A stretch of DNA of 64,000 nucleotides, taken from Bacteroidota bacterium (lineage in GTDB: Bacteria; Bacteroidota; Ignavibacteria; UBA10030; UBA6906). The position numbers were made by a program, and so were the translations under genes. The stretch lies in NCBI GenBank assembly GCA_019637975.1, contig JAHBUR010000005.1:115473-179472 (forward strand). Reading direction: 5' to 3'. The notes below the pieces were generated by a model. It had not been told where the DNA came from. It worked only from the letters and a program-made list of their open reading frames with translations, and did not search any database. Of the stretch, positions 27,461 to 34,675 are shown piece by piece; the first letter of the stretch is position 1, and each line of letters starts with the position of its first letter.

Positions 27461-28339
27461 TTAATCCACATGCTTTTCAGCGTGGTACGAGCTTCGAACA
27501 AGCGGGCCGGATTCCACATGCTTGAAGCCCATCTCCTTGCCACGAGTCTTGTACATTGCGAATTCATCGAGTGCAATAAAGCGATCAACCGTCAGGTGTT
27601 CCCTTGTCGGCTGCAAGTACTGCCCGATAGTCATGATGTCGCAACCACTCGCGTAGAGATCGGACATCACTTCCAACACCTCATCAACCGTCTCGCCGAG
27701 TCCCACCATAATGCCGCTCTTCGTCGCCATTCCTGCTTCCTTCGACCATTTGATGATTTGAAGAGATCGTTCATACTTCGCCTGCCGTCTGACTTTTCGA
27801 TAAAGCCGCGGAACCGTTTCGGTGTTGTGATTGAGGATATCGGGCTTTTCCGCCAGAACTATTTCAAGCGCCCATTTCTCTCCCTGGAAATCAGGAATCA
27901 GAACTTCAATGGTAATTTCAGGATTAACTTTCCGGGCCTGCCGAATCGTCTCTGCAAAAATCTCCGCTCCGCCATCAGGCAACTCATCTCGATTTACGGA
28001 CGTGATGACGGCATGCTTTACGCCCATGATGCGGATTGCATCGGCAACACGGGCGGGTTCTTCCTTGTCCAGCCACGTTGGTCGGCCCGTCTTCACATTG
28101 CAGAATCCGCACGAACGCGTGCACACATCGCCCAAAATCATGAAGGTCGCCGTGCCGGCGTTCCAACATTCGGACATATTGGGACAGCGTGCCTCCTCAC
28201 AAACCGTGTGAAGCTTGTGTCCCGCGATGAGGTTTTTGAGTCGAGCATATTCTTCACCGGACGGAATCTTGATTTTCAACCACTCCGGTCGTGATGGACG
28301 TGGTTGGGGTTTCTGAACCGGTATTTCCTGGATGACCAT
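27461..28339 (-). CDS. lipA: Lipoyl synthase
   Basis: A 292-residue radical-SAM enzyme with both LipA iron-sulfur cluster motifs: the auxiliary cluster C47-x4-C52-x5-C58 ([12 protein letters not shown]) and the radical-SAM motif C73-x3-C77-x2-C80 (CTRSCGFC). The C-terminal [10 protein letters not shown] holds the conserved serine that binds the auxiliary cluster. It inserts sulfur into the octanoyl group on the lipoyl domains of E2 proteins. Its ATG lies 1 base after the E2 stop, so enzyme and substrate protein are made together. Confidence 0.97.
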   Translation of the reverse strand: MVIQEIPVQKPQPRPSRPEWLKIKIPSGEEYARLKNLIAGHKLHTVCEEARCPNMSECWNAGTATFMILGDVCTRSCGFCNVKTGRPTWLDKEEPARVADAIRIMGVKHAVITSVNRDELPDGGAEIFAETIRQARKVNPEITIEVLIPDFQGEKWALEIVLAEKPDILNHNTETVPRLYRKVRRQAKYERSLQIIKWSKEAGMATKSGIMVGLGETVDEVLEVMSDLYASGCDIMTIGQYLQPTREHLTVDRFIALDEFAMYKTRGKEMGFKHVESGPLVRSSYHAEKHVD

Positions 28340-28340
28340 G

Positions 28341-29672
28341 TTAGAATGAAAGACTCGTATCGAAATTCTCCAATCCCTTTACAATCTCTTCAAGAAACAT
28401 CCCGCCCAACGCTCCGTCAACAATGCGATGATCGAACGAGAGTGTAAAGAACGCCATCGATCGGATGGCAATCATATCATCAACAACCATCACGCGCTTC
28501 TTGATTGCGCCCGTTCCCAGAATTGCGACTTGCGGCTGATTGATGATCGGTGTTCCAATGACAGTGCCAAACACGCCGAAGTTAGAAATCGTGAACGTGC
28601 CGCCTTGAATGTCGTCGGGGGTCAGCTTCTTCTTGCGCGTGCGTGTTGCAAGGTCGTTCACGGCACGGGCGAGGCCGAGAAAATTCTTCTCTTCGGCATT
28701 CTTGATGACTGGAACAATCAACCCGTTATCCGATGCAACAGCAAGTCCGAGGTTGATGAAGTTTTTCCTGATAATCTTGTCACCATCAATCGACGTATTG
28801 ACAAGAGGATATTTCTTCAGCGCATCAACAACGGATTTGACGATGTAGGGAGTGTATGTAAGCTTGAAGCCTTCCTTTCCCTCGAAGGATGCAGCGTTCG
28901 CCGTACGATGCTTCACAATCTGTGTCATATCGACTTCGTGAACGGCAGCAACATGCGGAGATGTGTGAACACTCTTGACCATATGTTCCGCCATCTTCTG
29001 CAGAACATTGCTCATCTGAATGATCTCGTGTTGCGGAGCAGGATACTTCGCCCGCAGTTCGGGAACTTCGACAACCTTGCCTGTCGCTGCCATCGAAGGC
29101 GCTGCCGGTGATGGCTTGGTTGACGGCATTGCTGCCGCAGGTCTCGGAGATGCAACAGCGCCGCTCTTCTTTGCATTAACGTACGCAAGAATATCCTTCT
29201 TCGAAACACGCCCACCCTCTCCGGTTCCGGGCACGGTTTCAAGTTCTTGCATCGAAATGCTTTCCTCGCGGGCAATGTTCAATACGAGAGGCGAATAGAA
29301 TCGGCCGCTTGCATGCTGGGCCAATGGTTGAATAGCCGGCACAGTTGGAGCAACTGTTGCGTGTGCGGGGGCAACGTGTTGCGTAGCCGGAGTTGCAGGC
29401 TTCGGGACTTCCGTGGCAACTGCGACTCCTCCCTCGGTTTCAAGGAACGCAATCACGGTCCTCACCGGAACTGTCGTCTGTTCCTGCACAACAATTTCGG
29501 CCAGAGTTCCGGAGGCGGGAGAAGGAATCTCCGAATCGACTTTGTCGGTTGAGATTTCAAGAAGCGTTTCGTCCTTCTTCACCTTGTCGCCGATTTTCTT
29601 GTGCCACTTGACGATTGTGCCTTCGGCGATGCTCTCGCCCATTTGTGGCATTACGACTTCTACTCGTGCCAT
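28341..29672 (-). CDS. 2-oxoacid dehydrogenase E2 (dihydrolipoamide acyltransferase)
   Basis: A 443-residue E2. The lipoyl domain (1-80) has the lipoylation site DKVDSE with Lys44. A proline/alanine linker leads to the E1/E3-binding domain ([19 protein letters not shown], about 127-165). The catalytic domain ends with [11 protein letters not shown] (His415, Asp419). The single lipoyl domain and MPQMGESI start are common in branched-chain or mixed-substrate E2s, so whether the product is acetyl-CoA or a branched acyl-CoA is open. It is the only complete E2 in a cluster with two types of E1. A second copy of its first 15 codons lies at 30712-30756. Confidence 0.93.
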   Translation of the reverse strand: MARVEVVMPQMGESIAEGTIVKWHKKIGDKVKKDETLLEISTDKVDSEIPSPASGTLAEIVVQEQTTVPVRTVIAFLETEGGVAVATEVPKPATPATQHVAPAHATVAPTVPAIQPLAQHASGRFYSPLVLNIAREESISMQELETVPGTGEGGRVSKKDILAYVNAKKSGAVASPRPAAAMPSTKPSPAAPSMAATGKVVEVPELRAKYPAPQHEIIQMSNVLQKMAEHMVKSVHTSPHVAAVHEVDMTQIVKHRTANAASFEGKEGFKLTYTPYIVKSVVDALKKYPLVNTSIDGDKIIRKNFINLGLAVASDNGLIVPVIKNAEEKNFLGLARAVNDLATRTRKKKLTPDDIQGGTFTISNFGVFGTVIGTPIINQPQVAILGTGAIKKRVMVVDDMIAIRSMAFFTLSFDHRIVDGALGGMFLEEIVKGLENFDTSLSF

Positions 29673-29793
29673 GACAACTTCCTTATGTTCTTTTCCATTT
29701 ACTGTTAGTATCCAATGCTCATGTTTCCGCCACTAGCGGGATAGTTCCTTCCGCCTTCGTCGGCACCCACCAGGGTTTCTTGTCGTGGCCCGG

Positions 29794-30672
29794 CTATTTT
29801 GTCGGAAAGGGATTTAGCGCGCCAACCGTAACGGTTACCGAATCTGATGCGTATCCAACAGCGTTGCTACAACTAATATAGTAAGTCGCTGTATTGGTTA
29901 GGTTTCCTGTGGCGAAGGATCCGGACAAACCACGACTGCCATCCCAACCATTCGTACCACCATAGCCAAGACAGGAAGTGGCATTGATGGATGACCAACG
30001 AATGGTCGTAGTTCCATTGTAAGGAACATAAATGTTGTCTGCTAAAATTTTGACGTAAAGCAGAGGTTTTATCGTTTCCTGTGGTTGAACATCTTGCGTG
30101 AGCATTTGTGGAATAATCCAAATCCCTGCGAGTGCAGTTATTCCTGTAAGCACAATAATCGTCAACACGCGTAGGACCTTCTTGAAGTAAAAGTCCTTTG
30201 CTGGTCGGATCCTGACTTTGGGTTCAGCAATGCGAGTCAAAAGCGCTTTTTTAATCTGTTCACCTATCTCGACGAGCGCTTTTTCCTGTTTCCACTTTGT
30301 CATACTCTCGAGCGGCTCTTGCGGATCATGTGTTGCCTGATAGGCAGGTAGCTCGGTTTCACCAAACATGCAATAGGAAATAGGCACCCAAATTATTTTC
30401 ATCCCTCGGCTCTTAGCTGCTTTGAGTAATTGCGGAATCTCTTGACCGGTGACAAAATCCGATGCAAGAAAATTCTGGCTCACAAGCATCACTGCAATAT
30501 CGGCTTTATTGAGCTCTTTTTCGATTTCCTCTTTCCATTGTTCGCCAGCGTGAATCTTAGTATCATCCCACACCGAGATGGGATTGTTGCGCAGAAACGG
30601 CTTCAGCGTCCTTTGAAGACGTTCAAGCCATTGCTTGTCTTTATGACTATAGCTGATGAACACATTATGCAT
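29794..30672 (-). CDS. TIR-domain protein with membrane helix and extracytoplasmic Ig-like domain
   Basis: A 292-residue protein. The N-terminal TIR domain (1-~145) starts MHNVFISYSHKDKQWLERLQ, with SVWDD and then ASDFVTGQEIPQLL, which carries the glutamate position used by NAD-cleaving TIRs. A membrane helix follows (about 166-188). The C-terminal ~80 residues form an Ig-like domain with two cysteines (Cys234, Cys268) likely to form a disulfide outside the cytoplasm. Bacterial TIRs often deplete NAD in antiphage defence. Here the tail suggests a membrane sensor. It splits the E1-beta/E2 gene pair. Domain calls are firm, and function is inferred. Confidence 0.85.
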   Translation of the reverse strand: MHNVFISYSHKDKQWLERLQRTLKPFLRNNPISVWDDTKIHAGEQWKEEIEKELNKADIAVMLVSQNFLASDFVTGQEIPQLLKAAKSRGMKIIWVPISYCMFGETELPAYQATHDPQEPLESMTKWKQEKALVEIGEQIKKALLTRIAEPKVRIRPAKDFYFKKVLRVLTIIVLTGITALAGIWIIPQMLTQDVQPQETIKPLLYVKILADNIYVPYNGTTTIRWSSINATSCLGYGGTNGWDGSRGLSGSFATGNLTNTATYYISCSNAVGYASDSVTVTVGALNPFPTK

Positions 30673-30696
30673 CGCACACCGTTCGCACTATCCGAA

Positions 30697-30756
30697 TCAG
30701 TCTTCTCTCTTGATGCTCTCGCCCATCTGAGGCATTACGACTTCTGCTCGTGCCAT
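30697..30756 (-). pseudogene. Relic of an E2 gene start (19 codons, then stop)
   Basis: Reads [19 protein letters not shown] and stop. The first 15 codons match the start of the intact E2 at 29672 with 3 base differences in 45 (one Val to Ala, two silent). Similarity ends at codon 16. A ribosome site (AGAGGAAAAGA) is still present. It lies 24 bases before the TIR gene. It is either the remnant of a lost second E2 or a duplicated end made when the TIR gene was inserted. Confidence 0.8.
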
Positions 30757-30790
30757 TCTTTTCCTCTGGTTGTTCGAATCGAGTTCGTAG

Positions 30791-30865
30791 GGTTTGTAGA
30801 GTTAATGGAGTTGCATGCGGAAGAAAAACTCTACAAACTCTCAACTCTATGAACTCTACAAACTC
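30791..30865. repeat. Short direct and inverted repeats around AACTCTACAAACTC
   Basis: AACTCTACAAACTC occurs at 30827-30840 and 30852-30865, and its reverse form GGTTTGTAGAGTT at 30791-30803. The inverted pair could form a hairpin of about 12 bp after the E1-beta stop. A T tract (TTTTTCTT) after the middle copy on the minus strand makes a terminator role possible. Confidence 0.75.
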
Positions 30866-30871
30866 ACATAC

Positions 30872-31849
30872 TTAAAACGCCGCCATTTCTCGCAGCTCGT
30901 GAACTATTCTTGATGTATTCGGCAAAACAAAATCCTCAAGCGTCGGCGCAAACGGAACGGGGACATCCAAAGCTCCCAACCTCTTGATTGGTGCATCGAG
31001 ATAATGAAAGGCATTGTCGGCAATGAGTGCAGCAACTTCCGCTCCGATTCCGCCGGTAACATTATCTTCATGAACGATGAGGACCTTACCGGTTGACTTC
31101 ACCGCCGCGAAGATTGCATTCTTGTCCAGTGGAGCGAGCGTTCGCAAATCCAACACCATCACCTCAACGCCATCTTCTTTAGCGAGAATCTCAGCTGCCT
31201 CCAGAGATTGATGCACAGTCGAACCGTATGTGATGATTGCGATGTCGCTGCCATTTCGCTTTACATCAGCTTTACCAATCTCGACAACATTATCTCCTTC
31301 GGGAACTTCGCCTTTGATGCGGCGATAGAGGTATTTTGATTCGAGATAGAGCACGGGATTATTGTCCCGCACCGCAGCTTTCATGAGTCCCTTTGCATCA
31401 GCCGGAGTTGAAGGGGCAACGATCTTGAGCCCGGGAAAATGGTGAAACCACGCTTCCGTACTCGACGAATGATACGGCCCGCCGCGAATATATCCGCCGT
31501 TCGGCAGGCGGATCACCATCGGCGCCGGAAGATTCCAGCGATAATGAACCTTCGCGCAATTGGTAATGATTTGGTTGAACCCGCACGACACAAAATCCGC
31601 AAACTGGATTTCGACAATGGGCCGCATGCCAACCACCGCGGCACCCGCAGCCGCGCCAATGATTGCGGCCTCTGACAGCACGGAATCAATCACACGTTCT
31701 TCGCCAAAATGCTTTTGAAATCCTTTCGTTGCTTTGAACGCTCCGCCGTACGCGCCTATGTCTTCGCCAATCAGGAAAACAGACCCGTCACGTTCCATTT
31801 CCTCCCACATGCCTTGGGAGAGGGCTTCGATGTATGTTAGGGTTGGCAT
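30872..31849 (-). CDS. 2-oxoacid dehydrogenase E1 component, beta subunit
   Basis: A 325-residue protein from the ATG at 31849 (MPTLTYIEALSQGMWEEMER). It shows the E1-beta series FLIGEDIGAYGGAFKATKGF, DSVLSEAAIIGAAAGAA, EIQFADFVSCGFNQI, RLPNGGYIRGGPYHSSSTEA and VLIVHEDNVTGGIGAEVAAL. It pairs with the separate E1-alpha at 33078-34088 to form a thiamine-diphosphate decarboxylase. The two subunit genes, normally adjacent, are separated here by two accessory genes. A longer frame to 31951 overlaps the regulator gene and is not supported. Confidence 0.93.
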   Translation of the reverse strand: MPTLTYIEALSQGMWEEMERDGSVFLIGEDIGAYGGAFKATKGFQKHFGEERVIDSVLSEAAIIGAAAGAAVVGMRPIVEIQFADFVSCGFNQIITNCAKVHYRWNLPAPMVIRLPNGGYIRGGPYHSSSTEAWFHHFPGLKIVAPSTPADAKGLMKAAVRDNNPVLYLESKYLYRRIKGEVPEGDNVVEIGKADVKRNGSDIAIITYGSTVHQSLEAAEILAKEDGVEVMVLDLRTLAPLDKNAIFAAVKSTGKVLIVHEDNVTGGIGAEVAALIADNAFHYLDAPIKRLGALDVPVPFAPTLEDFVLPNTSRIVHELREMAAF

Positions 31850-31877
31850 ATGCAAAAATGCTATTCGGATTCCAGCA

Positions 31878-32546
31878 TCATAAAATGTGACTCTGACTAA
31901 CCTCAAATCGCACTCTAAGACTACCACAATACTTCTGAAACGACAATGCATCCTGGTAGCGATAGAAACTCCTCATGAGGGTCTGCGAGCCACAGAAAAG
32001 CTCCACGTGATATATGAGCCTCGGCTGAAGCGTACTATCTTTTTGTGGATTGAAGGGAACCCAGTCTTTAGCCATGCGGATTTTTCGTTGTTCTGCCGTT
32101 TCCTTCATAATCGAGTTAGCGGGAGGTTTTGCCTCTGTTTGAGTCTTTTCAAAAACAGGCGCATTCGCAACTGTAGTAAGCGCATCATCTATCACATTAA
32201 GTAACTCATCCCTATCGACAGGCTTCCATACCCACGCGTGGGCTCCAAGTTCGAATGCTCGATCTTTTTTGTATTCTGTTCCTCGCCCAGTTACAATGAT
32301 AATGGGAATGTCTCCCGTTTTCTGATTCTGCTTAATCCTCTCCAAGAACTCGATGCCATCCATTCCCGGAGACATGATATCAGTCAAAACAATGTCGGGT
32401 TGCACCGAATCGATAGACTCTAAGAAGCTTGCTTTGTCCTCAGCCTCACAACACACATAACCAGCGTATTGCAGTACCATTTTTAGTGCAGACCGAAGTT
32501 TCTTGTCATCATCCAAGATCGCAATAAGCCCTTTCCCTCGATCCAT
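31878..32546 (-). CDS. Orphan response regulator with unassigned C-terminal region
   Basis: A 222-residue protein. The receiver domain (1-~122) has the acidic pocket D12-D14, the phosphoacceptor Asp56 (DIVLTDIMSPG), Thr86 and Lys108 (WKP). A linker (~125-150) leads to about 70 residues (KDWVPFNPQKDSTLQPRLIY and following) that match no output domain I know. There is no HTH, EAL, GGDEF or kinase next to it. It lies 39 bases after the RAMA-domain gene and 28 bases before E1-beta. Confidence 0.85.
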   Translation of the reverse strand: MDRGKGLIAILDDDKKLRSALKMVLQYAGYVCCEAEDKASFLESIDSVQPDIVLTDIMSPGMDGIEFLERIKQNQKTGDIPIIIVTGRGTEYKKDRAFELGAHAWVWKPVDRDELLNVIDDALTTVANAPVFEKTQTEAKPPANSIMKETAEQRKIRMAKDWVPFNPQKDSTLQPRLIYHVELFCGSQTLMRSFYRYQDALSFQKYCGSLRVRFEVSQSHIL

Positions 32547-32585
32547 CTTGTACTCCCCAAGAAAACATGATTACAACAAACTCGA

Positions 32586-32987
32586 TTACCGACCAGAGTC
32601 CTTAATGGACTTTAGGCTCTTCCACAAAGTTTGCCCGGGAAAGCGGCACTCCCAAAAGACCCAACCGTTCACTGAGTTTCCTGTGACTGCAATCGCAGCT
32701 GCAGACGGCGAGCTGTGTACTTTACCGTCAAGGTACAGCCCGCCGTTTTGTGCTTCGGCTTGATAAACGCGCCCTTTGTAATTCGCTCTGAACTCTGTTC
32801 CAACTGGGAAGTGAATGCCCTTGCTGACCCATCCGCCGCCTTGCTGATTCTTCTGAATACGTGGAGCTGTAGAAGAGGGCTGAAGATCCAACATTGCGCG
32901 AAGGACATCATTGTATGTCTCGCTCTCTGAACGGCGCTTGCTAGTCAGCGCTTTGAAGACATCGAAATCGACTTCGATTGTTTGCAT
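32586..32987 (-). CDS. SeqA-like ribbon-helix-helix plus RAMA-domain DNA-binding protein
   Basis: A 133-residue protein. Residues 1-33 (MQTIEVDFDVFKALTSKRRS, ending NDVLRAML) resemble the N-terminal ribbon-helix-helix of SeqA. Residues ~50-125 resemble a RAMA domain, with VGTEFRANYKGRVYQAE and DGKVHSSPSAAAIAVTGNSV then NGWVFW. RAMA domains are found with restriction-modification enzymes and are predicted to read modified DNA. The gene has a near-consensus promoter with repeated TATTAG sites, so self-repression by the RHH part is likely. Domain calls are by eye. Confidence 0.75.
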   Translation of the reverse strand: MQTIEVDFDVFKALTSKRRSESETYNDVLRAMLDLQPSSTAPRIQKNQQGGGWVSKGIHFPVGTEFRANYKGRVYQAEAQNGGLYLDGKVHSSPSAAAIAVTGNSVNGWVFWECRFPGQTLWKSLKSIKDSGR

Positions 32988-33004
32988 TGGCTCTCCTTAT
33001 TTAT

Positions 33005-33058
33005 TATTAGCGCTAATAGAACTAATAGTAGTATAGCACTAATAAATCAGATTGTCAA
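33005..33058 (-). promoter_or_regulatory. Sigma70 promoter with overlapping TATTAG operator sites
   Basis: On the minus strand TTGACA (33058-33053), 17 bases, TATACT (33035-33030). The hexamer TATTAG occurs three times (plus-strand CTAATA at 33013, 33022 and 33039), and the first copy is half of a 14-base perfect palindrome TATTAGCGCTAATA (33005-33018). The sites cover the spacer, the start point and the leader, as expected for a repressor operator. Confidence 0.8.
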
Positions 33059-33077
33059 ACCAAATTCGCGAAAATGC

Positions 33078-34088
33078 CTATTTCGTGTACACTCCTTCCC
33101 CCGCCCACTCACCAACTGGATAGGGCTGCGCTACTGCATAATCAACCGCCTCCTGAATCTCCGCAAGAATCTTCTCATGCATTTCATTCTTAAGAGATTC
33201 AGAGAGAATATTCTGTGACATCAACTTTTCTTCGTACAACACAATAGGGTCTTTCTTCTTCCACTCGTCAACCATTCCCCTCGGTACGTACGAGGCGTCA
33301 TCCGAAAGAGAATGTCCGTGCATGCGCATCGTAATCGTTTCGATGAGTGTGGGACCATCGCCTTTTCGTGCACGCTCAACAGCTTCTTTGCATACCTCGT
33401 ACACTCGCTCGACATCTGTTCCGTCAATAGTGAAACCGGGAATGCCGTAGCCAATCGCCCTGTCCGACAGTTTCTTCGCCGCGAACTGTTTGTGGTTCGG
33501 GGTAGAATAGGCGAATTGATTGTTCTCGATAATCATGACGAACGGCAGCTTCATCACCGCCGCCATGTTCATCCCCTCATGAAACTCACCGACGTTGCAT
33601 CCGCCATCGCCGATGTAGTTCATCACCACGGCATTTTCCTTTCTCATCTTCGAAGCAAGCGCAACCCCGCACGCCATGGGAATCATGGCGGCAAGATGGC
33701 TGACATTGCCGTAGATTTTCTTTGATGGGTCAGCATAGTGCCCCGTTCCGTCGCGACCGCGGGCAAGCCCCTCTCCCCTTCCGAGTTGCATCAGGAAGAT
33801 GTTGCGCAACGTCTGCCCTTTGACGAGATGCGCTCCGAGATCACGATGCATCGGAAATAGATAGTCATGCTCTTCAAGCGCGAACGCGCTGCCGACAGCC
33901 GTCGCCTCGTTGCCGTATCCTGTAAACGCCCCGCCGACCATCTTGCCTTGCTTGTAGAGCTTGATGATGGCGTTGTCTACCTCGCGTGTCAAGAGCAGAT
34001 AACGGAATAACTCCAGACGATCCTGATTCGATAGAAGTGATTTTGTATCCGTCAATTTCAGATCAGCAGTCTGTGAATAGTTTCTCAT
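33078..34088 (-). CDS. 2-oxoacid dehydrogenase E1 component, alpha subunit
   Basis: A 336-residue E1-alpha of the PdhA/AcoA type. It has LLLTREVDNAIIKLYKQGKM, YGNEATAVGSAFAL, the thiamine-diphosphate motif GDGGCNVGEFHEG with ENNQFAYSTP, and the phosphorylation-loop-like region MHGHSLSDDASYV. It needs the E1-beta encoded at 30872-31849. Its ATG overlaps the nucleotidyltransferase stop by 4 bases (ATGA), so its translation is tied to an unrelated gene. Confidence 0.93.
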   Translation of the reverse strand: MRNYSQTADLKLTDTKSLLSNQDRLELFRYLLLTREVDNAIIKLYKQGKMVGGAFTGYGNEATAVGSAFALEEHDYLFPMHRDLGAHLVKGQTLRNIFLMQLGRGEGLARGRDGTGHYADPSKKIYGNVSHLAAMIPMACGVALASKMRKENAVVMNYIGDGGCNVGEFHEGMNMAAVMKLPFVMIIENNQFAYSTPNHKQFAAKKLSDRAIGYGIPGFTIDGTDVERVYEVCKEAVERARKGDGPTLIETITMRMHGHSLSDDASYVPRGMVDEWKKKDPIVLYEEKLMSQNILSESLKNEMHEKILAEIQEAVDYAVAQPYPVGEWAGEGVYTK

Positions 34089-34525
34089 GCAAGATTTTCG
34101 AGATCGTCACGGTCTCTCGGTCTGCCGCTCTTTCTCTTGTTCGTCAGAAGGTCATCGAAACCTATCAGGCTGATCTTCAAGCCGTGGACTTCAATCTCAC
34201 TTCTTCTTTTGTACGCGGCGTCGAAATCGACTCCATCAATTGAGGTAATGACATCGATCCGAACCGGCGGTACTCCAAGTTGATTGACTTTTCCTTCGGA
34301 ACAAAAATCTTCTGCTTTGAACCCAAGCGAACCAACGCCGAAATCATCAAGTGTCTTCAAAACTTTTTGCGCGTTTTCCACGGTGGGACGGACCCAGATA
34401 TCCATATCGCCGGTAAAACGCGGATAGCCATGAAGCACGACGGCATATCCGCCGACTAAAAGGTACTCAACGCGGTTTGCGTTCAGTAACTGTATAAACT
34501 CTTTGAAGTCCGGGTCGCTTATCAT
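34085..34525 (-). CDS. Nucleotidyltransferase-fold protein (MNT/AbiEii-like)
   Basis: A 146-residue protein with a minimal nucleotidyltransferase core: VEYLLVGGYAVVLHGYPRFT then GDMDIWV, giving the GG motif and the DxD pair (Asp40, Asp42), with a third acidic residue at Asp91 (RIDVIT). Such proteins occur as antitoxin-like or toxin-like partners in two-gene modules and as stand-alone NTases. The start overlaps the end of a 66-residue ORF upstream. The pair lies between the fused E1 and the E1-alpha genes. Confidence 0.82.
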   Translation of the reverse strand: MISDPDFKEFIQLLNANRVEYLLVGGYAVVLHGYPRFTGDMDIWVRPTVENAQKVLKTLDDFGVGSLGFKAEDFCSEGKVNQLGVPPVRIDVITSIDGVDFDAAYKRRSEIEVHGLKISLIGFDDLLTNKRKSGRPRDRDDLENLA

Positions 34526-34667
34526 ACTTGAAACGAATGTACTGATCTCTCAAATAATCCAGAGCGTCGAGACGTTTCTCGTAACTTTGTCTTGACCAAT
34601 ACGCGAAGTCGTTTTCCTTGTTATGGAGTGTCGTCCGCCTGCCTTGTGTCTTGTCCAATCGTACCAT
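34467..34667 (-). CDS. Small partner protein of the nucleotidyltransferase (66 aa)
   Basis: I chose the ATG at 34667, with GAGGTGA about 4 bases upstream; a GTG lies one codon earlier. The protein is basic and helical (NDFAYWSRQSYEKRLDALDY, ending LQRVYTVTERKPR). The pattern of a short protein with YW...YEKRLxAL and a C-terminal LQRVY before a nucleotidyltransferase is one I recall from many genomes, without assigned function. It overlaps the NTase by 59 bases in another frame, so the two are probably co-expressed. Confidence 0.65.
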   Translation of the reverse strand: MVRLDKTQGRRTTLHNKENDFAYWSRQSYEKRLDALDYLRDQYIRFKYDKRPGLQRVYTVTERKPR

Positions 34668-34675
34668 CACTCACC

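Noticed and set aside
27470..28294. Plus-strand open frame (274 codons) opposite lipA
   Set aside because: Shadow of lipA; no ribosome site and no family pattern.
30791..30865. Short repeats considered as a CRISPR array
   Set aside because: Only three short copies, one inverted, with unequal spacing and no cas genes nearby.
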